A DNA stretch of 64,000 bases from Bacillus licheniformis DSM 13 = ATCC 14580 (GCF_000011645.1 NC_006270.3:4158598-4222597), one strand, 5' to 3'; shown: positions 34,053 through 43,811, numbered from the stretch's first letter. Notes: generated by a model not told the origin, from the sequence alone. A program made the numbers and translations.

Positions 34053-35258
34053 ATGCATTACATTGACGCTCGACGCGCCCGTTTGAACAATATCTTTTTG
34101 ATTGCAGGAATCATATTTATCGCTTTTAATTTAAGACCGGCTATTACAGCTGTCGGGCCATTGATCAGTTCGATCCGCTCGGATATGGATTTGACGAACG
34201 GCATGGCCGGCTTCTTGACGACGCTGCCGCTGTTATCGTTCGCCGTCCTGTCCCCGGTCGCCCCTAAGCTCGGACAGAAGCTTGGCAATGAGAGAACCCT
34301 CTGGGTCGGATTGGTCATCTTATTGATCGGAATTTTGCTGCGCTCTTACGGAGAATCTATTACATTATTTGCAGGAACCGCATTGATCGGAGTCGGCATC
34401 GCAATCTGCAATGTGCTGCTGCCCAGCCTGATCAAACATAAATTTCCTGACAAAGCGGGAATTATGACAAGTTTCTATACAACAGCCATGTCGATTTTTG
34501 CGGCGCTCGCATCAGGGATCAGCATTCCGTTGTCGCACGGCTTAGCGTGGGGATGGAGCGCGTCGCTCATGGTTTGGGCGGGCCTCGCGTTTGTTGCGAT
34601 TTTGATCTGGGTTCCCCAGCTCCGCTATCATGATACGGGAAACCGCACGGTCAGCTTAAAGGCAGACGGCCAAACGGTCTGGCGCTCGAAAATTGCCTGG
34701 CAGGTCACATTCTTTATGGGCATACAGTCGTTTTTGTTTTACTGCACGATCGCCTGGCTGCCTGAAATTCTCCGCTCGCACGGGATGAGCATGTCGCTTG
34801 CCGGCTGGATGCTGTCGCTGATGCAGTTTGCCAGCCTCCCGTCGACATTTTTGACTCCGGTTCTCGCCGGGCGGTTTCAAAACCAGAAAAGCATCGTGCT
34901 CGCCCTCGGCATCCTATACTTGGCGGGGATGTCAGGGCTATTGTACGGAGGCAGTACAGCGATGCTGACGCTATGGGTCATTTTAATCGGAATTGGACAA
35001 GGGTCCAGCATCAGTTTAGCCTTGACTTTAATCGGGCTGAGAAGCGAAAATGCCGATCAAGCCGCGGCATTATCAGGGATGTCGCAATCCGCCGGATATT
35101 TGCTGGCAGCGATTGGTCCAAGCTTTGTCGGTTTTCTTTACGATCACATGCACTCATGGAACGGACCGATTTTACTGTTCATCGGCGCGCTGGTCGCTTT
35201 GATCGGTGCAGGACTCGGTGCGGGAAGAAATCAATATATCTATGCTAAAGCAGCATAA
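34053..35258 (+). CDS. yycB: MFS transporter of the CynX/NimT family (YycB)
   Basis: 401 residues with about twelve TM helices, opening with 'FNLRPAITAVGPLISSI', the CynX/NimT signature. A 'KLGQKLGNERTL'-type loop follows between TM2 and TM3. The substrate is not known (the family includes cyanate and nitroimidazole-related carriers). It starts 70 bp after yycC and ends before a strong terminator. Position matches yycB of B. subtilis. Confidence 0.92.
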   Translation: MHYIDARRARLNNIFLIAGIIFIAFNLRPAITAVGPLISSIRSDMDLTNGMAGFLTTLPLLSFAVLSPVAPKLGQKLGNERTLWVGLVILLIGILLRSYGESITLFAGTALIGVGIAICNVLLPSLIKHKFPDKAGIMTSFYTTAMSIFAALASGISIPLSHGLAWGWSASLMVWAGLAFVAILIWVPQLRYHDTGNRTVSLKADGQTVWRSKIAWQVTFFMGIQSFLFYCTIAWLPEILRSHGMSMSLAGWMLSLMQFASLPSTFLTPVLAGRFQNQKSIVLALGILYLAGMSGLLYGGSTAMLTLWVILIGIGQGSSISLALTLIGLRSENADQAAALSGMSQSAGYLLAAIGPSFVGFLYDHMHSWNGPILLFIGALVALIGAGLGAGRNQYIYAKAA

Positions 35259-35260
35259 CG

Positions 35261-35289
35261 AAGCCGGCAGATAAGCCGGCTTTTTTTTT
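35261..35289 (+). terminator. Terminator after yycB
   Basis: Stem AAGCCGGC / GCCGGCTT followed by nine T. Confidence 0.92.
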
Positions 35290-35365
35290 GGAATATAACC
35301 TGACAAACCAGCGGCCAAATAAACCGTGATGCCGTATGATCAGATTTGACAAAAATAATTCACTT

Positions 35366-35402
35366 ATTGGTCTAGACAACTAGAGTTGTAATGTTCTATA
35401 CT
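35366..35402 (+). promoter_or_regulatory. nag operon promoter with NagR-type operator
   Basis: ATTGGTCTAGACAACT (35366-35381) closely matches the NagR (YvoA) operator of Bacillus. It overlaps a -35-like TAGACA (35373-35378), with an 18-base spacer to TATACT (35397-35402). This predicts repression by the NagR encoded in the same operon. Confidence 0.8.
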
Positions 35403-35404
35403 GA

Positions 35405-35418
35405 TGATAACGTTTTCA
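35405..35418 (+). promoter_or_regulatory. CcpA cre site downstream of nag promoter
   Basis: TGATAACGTTTTCA fits the cre consensus TGWNANCGNTNWCA at every position and lies just after the promoter, where CcpA would block transcription when glucose is present. Confidence 0.75.
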
Positions 35419-35435
35419 AGAAAGGACTTTTGACT

Positions 35436-36641
35436 GTGAAAACCAAACCATCTCAACGCTATATTTTTAAACATCTTCATATTTACAGTGAAAATGGAAT
35501 GATAGAAGACGGTTTTCTTCTGACGAATGGAGAAAAAATCGAGGCTTACGGACCAATGGCTGATATTCCAGCTTCCGCACAAACGGCAGAACAGCTGACA
35601 TTTCCGGAGAACTTCAAAGTGCTGCCGGGCATGATCGATGTCCACATTCACGGGGCAAACGGCGCAGATGTCATGGACGGAACAGCCGAGGCTTTGCAAA
35701 CAATGGCTGAAGCCCTGCCGAAAGAAGGAACGACAAGCTTCCTGGCGACGACGATGACCCAAGATAAAGCCACGATCGAGCATGCGCTGGCAAACGTTCA
35801 CCGGTATAAGGAAGCCGGCGGACGGCCCGGAACAGCCGAAGTATTAGGCGTTCACTTAGAGGGCCCTTTTATTTCAGAAAAGCGGTGCGGCGCCCAGCCG
35901 CCGGATGACATTATAGCGCCGGATCTTTCGTTATTTAAAGAATGGCAGCGCATCTCAGGGAATAACATTAAATTAGTCACACTTGCGCCAGAGCTGGAAG
36001 GGTCTTTGGAACTAATTTCCTTTTTGAAGGAAACAGGGGTCATCGCATCCGCAGGCCATTCCGACGCCGGACTCAAAGAGATGGAAGCCGGGATTAAGGC
36101 CGGCCTCTCCCATGTCACCCATTTGTTCAACGGCATGCGGGGGCTGCACCACCGCGAGCCGGGGACTGCCGGTAGCGCTCTTCTGCATGATGAACTGAAG
36201 GCTGAAGTCATTGCCGACGGCATCCATGTTCACCCTGCCGTCATCAAGCTGGCATTTCAGCAAAAACAGAAAGAAGGCATCATTTTAATTACGGATGCCA
36301 TGCGCGCAAAATGCTTGAAAAATGGAACCTATACATTAGGCGGACAGGAGGTGTTCGTAAAAGGCGATAAAGCCGTTTTACGGGATGGTACGCTTGCCGG
36401 CAGCATCTTGAAGATGAACCAGGCTGCACTGAACATGATGGATTTTACGGGATGTTCACTCGAAGATATCGTCTACATGACAGCAGTCAATCCTGCCAGA
36501 CAGCTTCATATTTATGACCGGAAAGGCAGCATACGGAGCGGGAAAGATGCCGATTTGATCATTTTAAATGAAAAAAATGAAGTTGTGATGACGCTTTGCA
36601 AAGGCGTGATTGCTTTCAGCAAAAGGGAGGTTTCACCATGA
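35436..36641 (+). CDS. nagA: N-acetylglucosamine-6-phosphate deacetylase
   Basis: A ~401-residue amidohydrolase that removes acetate from GlcNAc-6-P. Metal-binding 'MIDVHIHGANG' (HxH), 'GVHLEGPFIS', 'SAGHSDAG', 'VTHLFNGM' and 'LITDAM' are intact. I chose GTG at 35436 (AAAGGAC, ~10 bases) since the upstream ATG 35391 lies within the promoter region. It is the first gene of nagA-nagB-nagR-murQ-PTS and overlaps nagB by 4 bp. Confidence 0.95.
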   Translation: MKTKPSQRYIFKHLHIYSENGMIEDGFLLTNGEKIEAYGPMADIPASAQTAEQLTFPENFKVLPGMIDVHIHGANGADVMDGTAEALQTMAEALPKEGTTSFLATTMTQDKATIEHALANVHRYKEAGGRPGTAEVLGVHLEGPFISEKRCGAQPPDDIIAPDLSLFKEWQRISGNNIKLVTLAPELEGSLELISFLKETGVIASAGHSDAGLKEMEAGIKAGLSHVTHLFNGMRGLHHREPGTAGSALLHDELKAEVIADGIHVHPAVIKLAFQQKQKEGIILITDAMRAKCLKNGTYTLGGQEVFVKGDKAVLRDGTLAGSILKMNQAALNMMDFTGCSLEDIVYMTAVNPARQLHIYDRKGSIRSGKDADLIILNEKNEVVMTLCKGVIAFSKREVSP

Positions 36642-37384
36642 AGATCATTGAAGCTAAAGATTATCAGGACATGAGCCAATCAGCCGCCCGATTCATCATC
36701 GAGCAAGTGAATCGCTTATCTGCACCTGTTCTCGGCCTTGCAACCGGAGGAACGCCTCTCGGCACATATCAGGTTTTAAGGGAAGATCATGCGCGTAATA
36801 AAACGACTTACAAGCACGTCTATACTGTTAACTTAGACGAGTATGTCGGCGTTTCCCCGGATCATGAAAACAGCTATACATTCTATATGAAAAAACAGCT
36901 TTTCGATCACATTGACATCCCGCTCAGCCACACCCATCTTCCGAACGGGATGGCTTGTGACCAGGATGCCGAATGCAGCCGCTATGAAGCGCTGATCGAG
37001 CGGCTTGGAGGCATTGATCTTCAAGTGCTCGGCCTCGGCTTGAACGGCCACATCGGATTTAACGAGCCGGGCACCCCATTTTCATCGAAAACGCATACGG
37101 TTGAACTGACACAATCAACGAAAGAAGCCAATGCCCGCTATTTTGATTCCTATGACGCCGTCCCGTCGCAAGCAATAACGATGGGCATTTCCACGATCAT
37201 GAAAAGCAAGCAGATCCTGCTGCTCGTTTCAGGAGAGAAAAAAGCCGGCATCTTGGCGAAGCTGCTCACTGAAGAACCAAATGAAGACACCCCCGCTTCC
37301 GTCTTAAAAACGCACCAAGACGTCGTCATCATAGCGGACAGCGATGCTTTATCAATCGTGAAAGAAAGGGGTATGGCCTTTTGA
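36638..37384 (+). CDS. nagB: Glucosamine-6-phosphate deaminase
   Basis: A 248-residue enzyme converting glucosamine-6-P to fructose-6-P and ammonia. Motifs 'LATGGTPLGTY', 'NLDEYVGVSPDHENSYT' and 'GLGLNGHIGFNEPGTPF' are present. ATG at 36638 has a GGGAGG site and overlaps the nagA stop (ATGA), so the two are translationally coupled. The listed upstream extension lies inside nagA and is discarded. Confidence 0.97.
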   Translation: MKIIEAKDYQDMSQSAARFIIEQVNRLSAPVLGLATGGTPLGTYQVLREDHARNKTTYKHVYTVNLDEYVGVSPDHENSYTFYMKKQLFDHIDIPLSHTHLPNGMACDQDAECSRYEALIERLGGIDLQVLGLGLNGHIGFNEPGTPFSSKTHTVELTQSTKEANARYFDSYDAVPSQAITMGISTIMKSKQILLLVSGEKKAGILAKLLTEEPNEDTPASVLKTHQDVVIIADSDALSIVKERGMAF

Positions 37385-38112
37385 TCAAAAAAGATTCCCA
37401 CATTCCGATTTACTATCAGATTGAGACCGAAATTAAAAAGCTTGCCGAAACAAAAGATTTGAAACCCGGCGACCTCATTCCTTCTGAAAGAGAGTTCGCA
37501 GAAAAATATGAGGTGAGCAGGATGACCGTTCGACAGGCGGTTAACAATCTCGTCAATGAAGGCATTCTCGTCCGGCAGCGGGGAAAAGGGACATTTATTG
37601 CCGAGCCAAAAATTGAGCAGCCTCTCAAAGGATTGACAAGCTTTTCCGAGGACATGAAATCAAGGGGCATGAGGCCCGGCACGAAAATGCTCGGCTTCGG
37701 CGTCATCCCGTGCGACCAGAGCACAGCGCGCAAACTGGAGATACGTGAAGGGGCTTCCGTCTATGAAGTCAAACGGATCCGCCTCGCCGATGACATCCCG
37801 ATGGCTTATGAAATCTCCTATTTGCCCGCCGACTTCATTAACGGCCTGACCGAAGACATTATGAGCGCATCTTTGTACGACTATGTCGAAAATACGCTCT
37901 CCCTTACGATCGACCGGGCCGCGCAAACACTAGAACCGGCGATTGCCTCTCAGGCAGAGAGCGAGCCTCTCGACATAGAGGAAGGCGCACCAGTCCTGCT
38001 CATTGAACGCTTGAGCTATTTGGACGACGGCAGACCGTTTGAAGTGGTCAAATCCGTTTACAGAGGCGACCGCTATAAATTCGTCATTGATATGAAGAGG
38101 AAAGACCAATGA
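37381..38112 (+). CDS. nagR: GntR/HutC-family repressor NagR (YvoA)
   Basis: A 243-residue regulator with an N-terminal winged helix ('FAEKYEVSRMTVRQAVNNLV') and a C-terminal UTRA ligand domain ('VYEVKRIRLADDIPMAYEISY'). NagR of B. subtilis represses GlcNAc genes and releases DNA on glucosamine-6-P or GlcNAc-6-P. The TTG start at 37381 overlaps the nagB stop by 4 bp. Its probable operator is at the head of this operon (35366). Confidence 0.95.
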   Translation: MIKKDSHIPIYYQIETEIKKLAETKDLKPGDLIPSEREFAEKYEVSRMTVRQAVNNLVNEGILVRQRGKGTFIAEPKIEQPLKGLTSFSEDMKSRGMRPGTKMLGFGVIPCDQSTARKLEIREGASVYEVKRIRLADDIPMAYEISYLPADFINGLTEDIMSASLYDYVENTLSLTIDRAAQTLEPAIASQAESEPLDIEEGAPVLLIERLSYLDDGRPFEVVKSVYRGDRYKFVIDMKRKDQ

Positions 38113-39005
38113 GGAAGACAGAGAATACGAACGACAAAAGCACAGCACTTGATGAAATGAATGCTTTAGATATCGTCACCTTGATGAATGAGGAGGATCA
38201 CACAGTCCCTCGCGCCATTACGCCCTGCCTTCCCCTGATCGCTGAAGCGGCGGAGACGATTGTCAGCCGTTTTGAGCAAGGCGGAAGAGTGTTTACCGCA
38301 GGCGCCGGCACAAGCGGCAGAATCGCAGTTCTTGATGCCGCGGAACTGCCGCCGACCTTCTCTATTGACGAGAGCCGTTGGACCGGCCTGATCGCCGGCG
38401 GATATGACGCAATGTGGATGCCTCTTGAAGAAAATGAAGATGACCGTGAAAAAATCGTCGCTGACCTGAAAGCGCAATCATTCTCGAAAGATGACGTCTT
38501 AATCGGAGTCACTGCGAGCGGTTCGACCCCTTATGTCCTCGGCGCTTTATCCTATGCCAAACAGATCGGAGCCGCTTCTGTTTCGATCAGCTGCAACGCG
38601 GATACAGAAGCGGGCAAATTAAGCGATATCGCGATTGAGGTTCAAACAGGACCGGAAATTATCCGCGGTTCAACGCGGCTGAAAGCAGGAACCGCTCAGA
38701 AAATGATCTTGAACATGCTGTCAACAGCGGCAATGGTGAGGCTTGGCCGCGTCTATCAAAACGAGATGGTGAATATGAGGCTGCTCAATCAAAAATTAGC
38801 CGGGCGCGCTGTCACCATTCTGATGAATACCACCGGGTTATCGGAGGATGAGGCTCTGCAAGCTTTAAAAGAAAGCGGCAATGACATCAAGGCAGCGATC
38901 TTTATGACGTTGACAAACGGAACGCTTGAAGTTGCCCGCCGCTGTTTATCCCATGAAAATGGACATTTGAAAAAAGCGATTCAATATCATCGAAAGGGGT
39001 TTTAA
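38109..39005 (+). CDS. murQ: N-acetylmuramic acid 6-phosphate etherase
   Basis: A 298-residue SIS-domain lyase that cleaves the lactyl ether of MurNAc-6-P to give GlcNAc-6-P, which NagA then uses. The SIS core 'FTAGAGTSGRIAVLDAAELPPTF' and 'RGSTRLKAGTAQKMILNMLST' are characteristic. ATG at 38109 overlaps nagR by 4 bp. In B. subtilis murQ sits in a separate operon, so the fusion with nagABR here is notable and links muropeptide recycling with GlcNAc use. Confidence 0.96.
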   Translation: MRKTENTNDKSTALDEMNALDIVTLMNEEDHTVPRAITPCLPLIAEAAETIVSRFEQGGRVFTAGAGTSGRIAVLDAAELPPTFSIDESRWTGLIAGGYDAMWMPLEENEDDREKIVADLKAQSFSKDDVLIGVTASGSTPYVLGALSYAKQIGAASVSISCNADTEAGKLSDIAIEVQTGPEIIRGSTRLKAGTAQKMILNMLSTAAMVRLGRVYQNEMVNMRLLNQKLAGRAVTILMNTTGLSEDEALQALKESGNDIKAAIFMTLTNGTLEVARRCLSHENGHLKKAIQYHRKGF

Positions 39006-39007
39006 CT

Positions 39008-40381
39008 ATGTTGGGATTTCTTCAAAATATCGGCCGCGCGCTCATGCTGCCGATTGCCGTTCTTCCTGCTGCGGGCCTCCTGCTCGCACTGGGACGGGAA
39101 GACCTGTTAAACATTCCGTTTATCGCTGCTTCAGGACAATCAATTCTTGACCAACTTCCGATTATCTTTGCGATAGGCGTTGCGATCGGATTGTCAAAGG
39201 ATGGCCACGGGGCCGCCGCTCTGTCCGGAGCCATCGGTTATTTTGTCCTGACAGGCGGCTTAGCAGCCATCAATAAGGACCTGAACATGGGAGTTCTCGG
39301 CGGGATTATTGCAGGCGTTGTCGCCGCCGTCATGTATAACCGCTTTAAAGATGCAAAGCTGCCTGACTGGCTCGGTTTCTTCGGCGGAAAACGCAGTGTT
39401 CCGATTATGACAGCCTTCTGTTCCATCATTCTTGCAGGCATTTTCGGCTTCGTCTGGATTTATGCACAGCAGGCAATTGACGCCATTGGAGGATGGATCA
39501 TTCATGCGGGGGCATTAGGGGTCGGGATATTCGGTCTTTTAAACAGGCTGCTTTTGCCGCTCGGCCTTCATCACATCTTAAACAACATGGTCTGGATGGT
39601 CTTTGGAGAATTTGCAGGCAAAACGGGTGACATGAACCGGTTCTTTGCCGGAGATCCAAGCGCCGGCGCCTTTATGACAGGGTTCTTCCCGATCATGATG
39701 TTCGGTCTTCCTGCGGCGTGTCTGGCGATGATTGCCGCTGCGAAAAAGCATCGCCGCAAAGCAACGGCCGGGTTGCTGATCGGATTGGCGTTCACATCAT
39801 TTTTAACCGGAATCACAGAGCCGATTGAGTTCACATTCATGTTCCTGTCGCCGCTTCTCTTCGGTATTCATGCCTTGTTAACCGCAAGCGCCATGACCGT
39901 GACCAATATGCTCGGCATCCATCACGGCTTTACCTTTTCAGCCGGGACGATCGACTATCTCTTAAACTTTGGAATCGCCACAAAGCCGCTGCTCTTGCTT
40001 CCGCTTGGTCTTGTTTACGGCATTATTTATTTCATCATCTTTTATTTCTTGATAACGAAGCTCAATTTGAAAACGCCTGGACGAGAAGATGACGATGAGC
40101 AGGAAAACACCGCTGTCAGCCCTGACACAGGATCGTCTAAATACGAAACCCTTGCGGACAAATACATCGAAGCGCTTGGCGGAAAAGAAAACATCGAGAC
40201 GCTGAACAACTGCGTGACCCGCCTCCGCCTCAAGGTCCGCGATGCTTCCAAGCTGGATGAAAGCGCGATGAAATCCATGGGAGCGAAGGGATTCGTCAAG
40301 CTCAATCAGCACGAGGTGCAGGTGATCATCGGTACAGACGTCGAATTCTTGGCGAATGAAATGAGAAAACGTACGGAATAA
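39008..40381 (+). CDS. PTS EIICB permease, GlcNAc (or MurNAc) specific
   Basis: A 457-residue sugar permease of the glucose/GlcNAc PTS family. The EIIC domain ('LPAAGLLLALGREDLLN', 'GLHHILNNMVWMVFGEF', 'TGITEPIEFTFMF') is followed by a linker and an EIIB domain with the phospho-Cys in 'LNNCVTRLRL'. The pattern fits NagP-type GlcNAc carriers. No EIIA is encoded here, so one must be supplied in trans. It starts 2 bp after murQ and ends the operon before a bidirectional terminator. Substrate could be GlcNAc or MurNAc. Confidence 0.9.
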   Translation: MLGFLQNIGRALMLPIAVLPAAGLLLALGREDLLNIPFIAASGQSILDQLPIIFAIGVAIGLSKDGHGAAALSGAIGYFVLTGGLAAINKDLNMGVLGGIIAGVVAAVMYNRFKDAKLPDWLGFFGGKRSVPIMTAFCSIILAGIFGFVWIYAQQAIDAIGGWIIHAGALGVGIFGLLNRLLLPLGLHHILNNMVWMVFGEFAGKTGDMNRFFAGDPSAGAFMTGFFPIMMFGLPAACLAMIAAAKKHRRKATAGLLIGLAFTSFLTGITEPIEFTFMFLSPLLFGIHALLTASAMTVTNMLGIHHGFTFSAGTIDYLLNFGIATKPLLLLPLGLVYGIIYFIIFYFLITKLNLKTPGREDDDEQENTAVSPDTGSSKYETLADKYIEALGGKENIETLNNCVTRLRLKVRDASKLDESAMKSMGAKGFVKLNQHEVQVIIGTDVEFLANEMRKRTE

Positions 40382-40386
40382 AAGAT

Positions 40387-40414
40387 AAGCCCCTTCTGAG
40401 GAAGGGGCTTTGTT
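40387..40414. terminator. Bidirectional terminator between PTS gene and rplI
   Basis: Perfect stem AAGCCCCTTC / GAAGGGGCTT with a T-rich flank, between convergent genes. Confidence 0.88.
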
Positions 40415-40417
40415 ACT

Positions 40418-40867
40418 TTATGATTGCTCTTTCACGTGAACTTTCAGTGTTGCTTGTACTTCCGGATGGAGCTTCACGGGAACATTCGTATATCCCAATG
40501 AGCGAATCGCATCGTTTAATTCGATTTTGCGTTTGTCGACTTTTAACTGATGGCCTTTTTGCAGCGCATCTGCAATTTGTTTGCTTGTCACGGAGCCGAA
40601 TAAACGGCCGCCTTCTCCGGACTTGGCTGAAAGCTCCACCGTAATCTCCTCAAGCTGTTTTTTCAGCTCTTTCGCAGATTTCAGTTCTTCAGCCGCTTCT
40701 TTCTTCTCTTTTTTCTTCTGACCTTCAAGCGCGCTGATATTGGCGGATGTCGCTTCAACAGCCAGCCCTTTTTTGATCAAAAAGTTGTGCGCGTATCCAT
40801 CCGCTACATTTTTCACTTCGCCTTTTTTCCCTTTGCCTTTAACATCCTGTAAGAAAATTACCTTCAT
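40418..40867 (-). CDS. rplI: 50S ribosomal protein L9
   Basis: 149 residues with the L9 N-terminal 'MKVIFLQDVKGKGKKGEVKN' and 'ADGYAHNFLIKKGLA', the long connecting helix and the C-terminal rRNA-binding domain. It binds 23S rRNA near the L1 stalk. ATG at 40867 overlaps the end of gdpP by 4 bp, so the two are coupled. Confidence 0.98.
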   Translation of the reverse strand: MKVIFLQDVKGKGKKGEVKNVADGYAHNFLIKKGLAVEATSANISALEGQKKKEKKEAAEELKSAKELKKQLEEITVELSAKSGEGGRLFGSVTSKQIADALQKGHQLKVDKRKIELNDAIRSLGYTNVPVKLHPEVQATLKVHVKEQS

Positions 40868-42846
40868 TTCTGAATGCCTCCTTCGAAATACTCGTCAATC
40901 GCTTCTTTCAGTCGGCGGAGCGTTTCTTCAACCGTGATATCGGTCAGCTGTGTCGCAGCATTGGTTAAATGACCGCCGCCCTCGAGCGCTTCCATAATGA
41001 TTTGAACATTTACTTCGCCGAGCGATCTTGCGCTGATACATACCGTGTTCTCGTCTCTTCTCGCCACAGCAAATGACGCTTCGACATCGCTCATAGACAG
41101 AAGAGAATCCGCGGCTTGTGCAATGATAACCTGGTCAAAGTATTCGTCCGCCTCATCGTCCGGCAGCGATGCAATGGCGATGCCGTTTTGATAAAAAACG
41201 GTATGCTGGATAAGCTTCGCCCTTTTAATATAATGATCGGCCGTTTCTTTTAAAAACTTTTGCACCAATACAGTGTCAGCGCCTTTTGCGCGCAGATAAG
41301 ACGCCGCATCGAACGTACGGGAGCCGGTGCGCAGCGAGAAGCTCTTCGTATCGACAATAATCCCGGCCAAAAGAGCTGTTGCTTCGATCATGTTGATTTT
41401 TAAGCGCTTCGGCTGGTATTCGAGCAGCTCTGTCACAAGCTCCGCTGTAGATGAAGCGTACGGCTCCATATAGACAAGCAGCGGGTCTTTAATAAACTCT
41501 TCCCCTCTTCTATGATGATCGATAACGACGATATTTTCAATTTTATTGACCAGCCTTTCTTCAATGACAAAAGAAGGCTTATGCGTATCAACGATCACGA
41601 GCAGCGTGTCGTCTTTTGCGATCTCAAGCGCCTCTTCCGGCGTAATAAACCTGGACCACAGTTCTTCGTATTTTTTAATCTCCCCGATCAGTCTTTGAAC
41701 ACTTGAACCGATCTGATTGGAGTCGATCACGACAAAGCCGTCTTTGCCGTTTGCCTGTGCGACCTTCAAAATCCCGATGGCTGATCCGATCGAATCCATA
41801 TCGGGAAACTTATGACCCATGATTATCACATTGCTGCTTTCAGAGACAATCTCCTTGAGCGCGTGTGAAATGACCCGGGCTCTGACGCGCGTCCGTTTTT
41901 CCATAGGATTCGTCTTACCGCCGTAAAACTTCACTTTCCCGTTCGGCTGCTTGATTGCCACCTGATCTCCTCCGCGTCCCAGCGCCAAGTCAAGGCTGGA
42001 TTGCGCCAAATCGCCGAGCTCTTTCAACGAGGCAACAGATGCACCGATTCCGATGCTTAACGTCAAGGAAATGGTATGAACGGATGTCTTCTCCCGAACT
42101 TCATCAAGAATCGAAAACTTTGATGCTTCTAGCTCGCTTAAAATATGTTCGTTTAATACGCCGATGAACCGCTCAGAGGAAACCCGTTTTAAGAAAATGC
42201 CGTACTCTTGGGCCCACTGGTTCAAAAGCGATGTTACTTCACTGTTTATCGAGCTTCTGGTCTGGTCATCAAGCCCTTGCGTCACATCGTCGTAATTATC
42301 GAGAAAGATGTAGGCAAGAACCGTTCTTTCATTTTCGTATTGTTTTTCAATCTGCGTCTGCTCTGTGACATCAAAGAAATAAAGCAGCTTTTCTTCCCGT
42401 TTGATGACCACATTAAATTTCCGCTCATTCAGCGTAATCGTTTCTGTGTCCACTTCCTGCTTAATCAAAGGGACGACAGATTCACAAGTATCATAAAGCG
42501 ACCGGCCGACGAGCGTATTTTCATTAAAGCATGACGCCATAAAAGGATTGGCCCACTCGATATAGTACTGATCGTTAAACAGCATGATCCCGATCGGCAT
42601 TTCAAGCAGCGCCTCTTCTCCGACTTTTTTCAGACGATAAGACAGCGTCGATATATAATCGTCCAGCTCTTTTCTGATTTGGGAGTCGGCCCGCTTCAAA
42701 AAGTACAAAATGACACCCAGAATCAGAACGCCGGCCGCCCCTGCCACCCAATTAAAATAAATGTTGATGAGGACAGAAATGATTGTGACGACGATTAAAG
42801 AATATATGGGATATCGAAATAACGGTTTTTCATAAAAACTTGGCAC
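40864..42846 (-). CDS. gdpP: Cyclic-di-AMP phosphodiesterase GdpP (YybT)
   Basis: A 660-residue membrane enzyme that hydrolyses c-di-AMP to pApA. Two TM helices (~10-50), a PAS domain, a degenerate GGDEF region, and a DHH/DHHA1 catalytic part with 'GHKFPDMDSIGSA' and 'VVIDHHRRGEEF', then 'GGGHLTNAA' near the C-terminus. GTG at 42846 has a GAGGAG site. It overlaps rplI by 4 bp, and yybS lies 35 bp upstream, the conserved order. Confidence 0.97.
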   Translation of the reverse strand: MPSFYEKPLFRYPIYSLIVVTIISVLINIYFNWVAGAAGVLILGVILYFLKRADSQIRKELDDYISTLSYRLKKVGEEALLEMPIGIMLFNDQYYIEWANPFMASCFNENTLVGRSLYDTCESVVPLIKQEVDTETITLNERKFNVVIKREEKLLYFFDVTEQTQIEKQYENERTVLAYIFLDNYDDVTQGLDDQTRSSINSEVTSLLNQWAQEYGIFLKRVSSERFIGVLNEHILSELEASKFSILDEVREKTSVHTISLTLSIGIGASVASLKELGDLAQSSLDLALGRGGDQVAIKQPNGKVKFYGGKTNPMEKRTRVRARVISHALKEIVSESSNVIIMGHKFPDMDSIGSAIGILKVAQANGKDGFVVIDSNQIGSSVQRLIGEIKKYEELWSRFITPEEALEIAKDDTLLVIVDTHKPSFVIEERLVNKIENIVVIDHHRRGEEFIKDPLLVYMEPYASSTAELVTELLEYQPKRLKINMIEATALLAGIIVDTKSFSLRTGSRTFDAASYLRAKGADTVLVQKFLKETADHYIKRAKLIQHTVFYQNGIAIASLPDDEADEYFDQVIIAQAADSLLSMSDVEASFAVARRDENTVCISARSLGEVNVQIIMEALEGGGHLTNAATQLTDITVEETLRRLKEAIDEYFEGGIQK

Positions 42847-42881
42847 TCAAATCAACTCCTCACCATTGGAGAACATCGCGG

Positions 42882-43811
42882 CTACGATTTTTTCACTCTT
42901 TCTCTCAAGTTAAAGCCTATATCAATTATACCTAAGATGCGAACAAGGTACAGCAGGGGCGAAAACAACCCGATAATTAAAAAAAGAACCGGCAGGACAG
43001 TTGGCAGTTTCTTGGCATGGCAAAAGTAAAACACAAATGAAAACCCTTGGATGACCAAGACAAAGCCCATGATGAGACTCGCATTTAACAGAACAGAGTA
43101 ATATACACTGCCCTCTTCAACGGGAGCCAGCGACAGAAGAATCGTCAACAAATAGATCCAAATAATGCTTTGCGGAAGTCTCATATCCCTGAACGGTTTC
43201 AGAGACGGTATTTGTATGATGCGCCGAAGCACCGGCTTTGCGAGCAGATGATTCAAAAACGCAGTGATTCCGGAAAATATCACAATGGCCGTTGGATATA
43301 AATATTGCGCCTGTTTGAATTGCTCATTTAACAATTCAATCTGCTTAGCCACTTCTTTATCATTTCCAAACTGTTTGATACTCGATTCAAAGGTTTTGAA
43401 TGTTTCATTATATGCTTGATTGGCCGTCTCTATTAAGTTTAATCCAAGAAACTGAACGCTGATGATAAGCAGCAGGACGAACGAAACCATATATGTAACG
43501 GCTGCTGCAGCAATCGCTTGGGCCGGCTCTTTTCTTCTGTAGTAAAAGCCCATGATCACGCCCGCGGCACTTACTGGAATAGCAAACATCAGTCCGCCTA
43601 AGGAACCGGCAATCAATGAAACGGGTAAACTGACCAACCCCACCGAAATCCCCGGCTTTAGACCGTGCCTGATCGTTTGAACCATTGCAGGCAGCGGCAG
43701 CGTCAATAAAAGAATGGTTCCGATGAAAGGAATATAGAGGCTGATCATCAGCAAAACGGCAAAAATACTGACCATGATAGCGCCTTCTACTAAAGCTCTT
43801 GTTTGTTTCAC
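42882..43811 (-). CDS. yybS: DUF2232 multipass membrane protein YybS
   Basis: 309 residues with about eight TM helices, opening 'TRALVEGAIMVSIFAVLLM' and carrying 'LPAMVQTIRHGLKPGISVG', typical of YybS. Function unknown; position upstream of gdpP-rplI is conserved. The GTG at 43811 has a GAGGTG site. A terminator-like hairpin stands 34 bp upstream, separating it from the small ORF at 44025. Confidence 0.92.
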   Translation of the reverse strand: MKQTRALVEGAIMVSIFAVLLMISLYIPFIGTILLLTLPLPAMVQTIRHGLKPGISVGLVSLPVSLIAGSLGGLMFAIPVSAAGVIMGFYYRRKEPAQAIAAAAVTYMVSFVLLLIISVQFLGLNLIETANQAYNETFKTFESSIKQFGNDKEVAKQIELLNEQFKQAQYLYPTAIVIFSGITAFLNHLLAKPVLRRIIQIPSLKPFRDMRLPQSIIWIYLLTILLSLAPVEEGSVYYSVLLNASLIMGFVLVIQGFSFVFYFCHAKKLPTVLPVLFLIIGLFSPLLYLVRILGIIDIGFNLRERVKKS

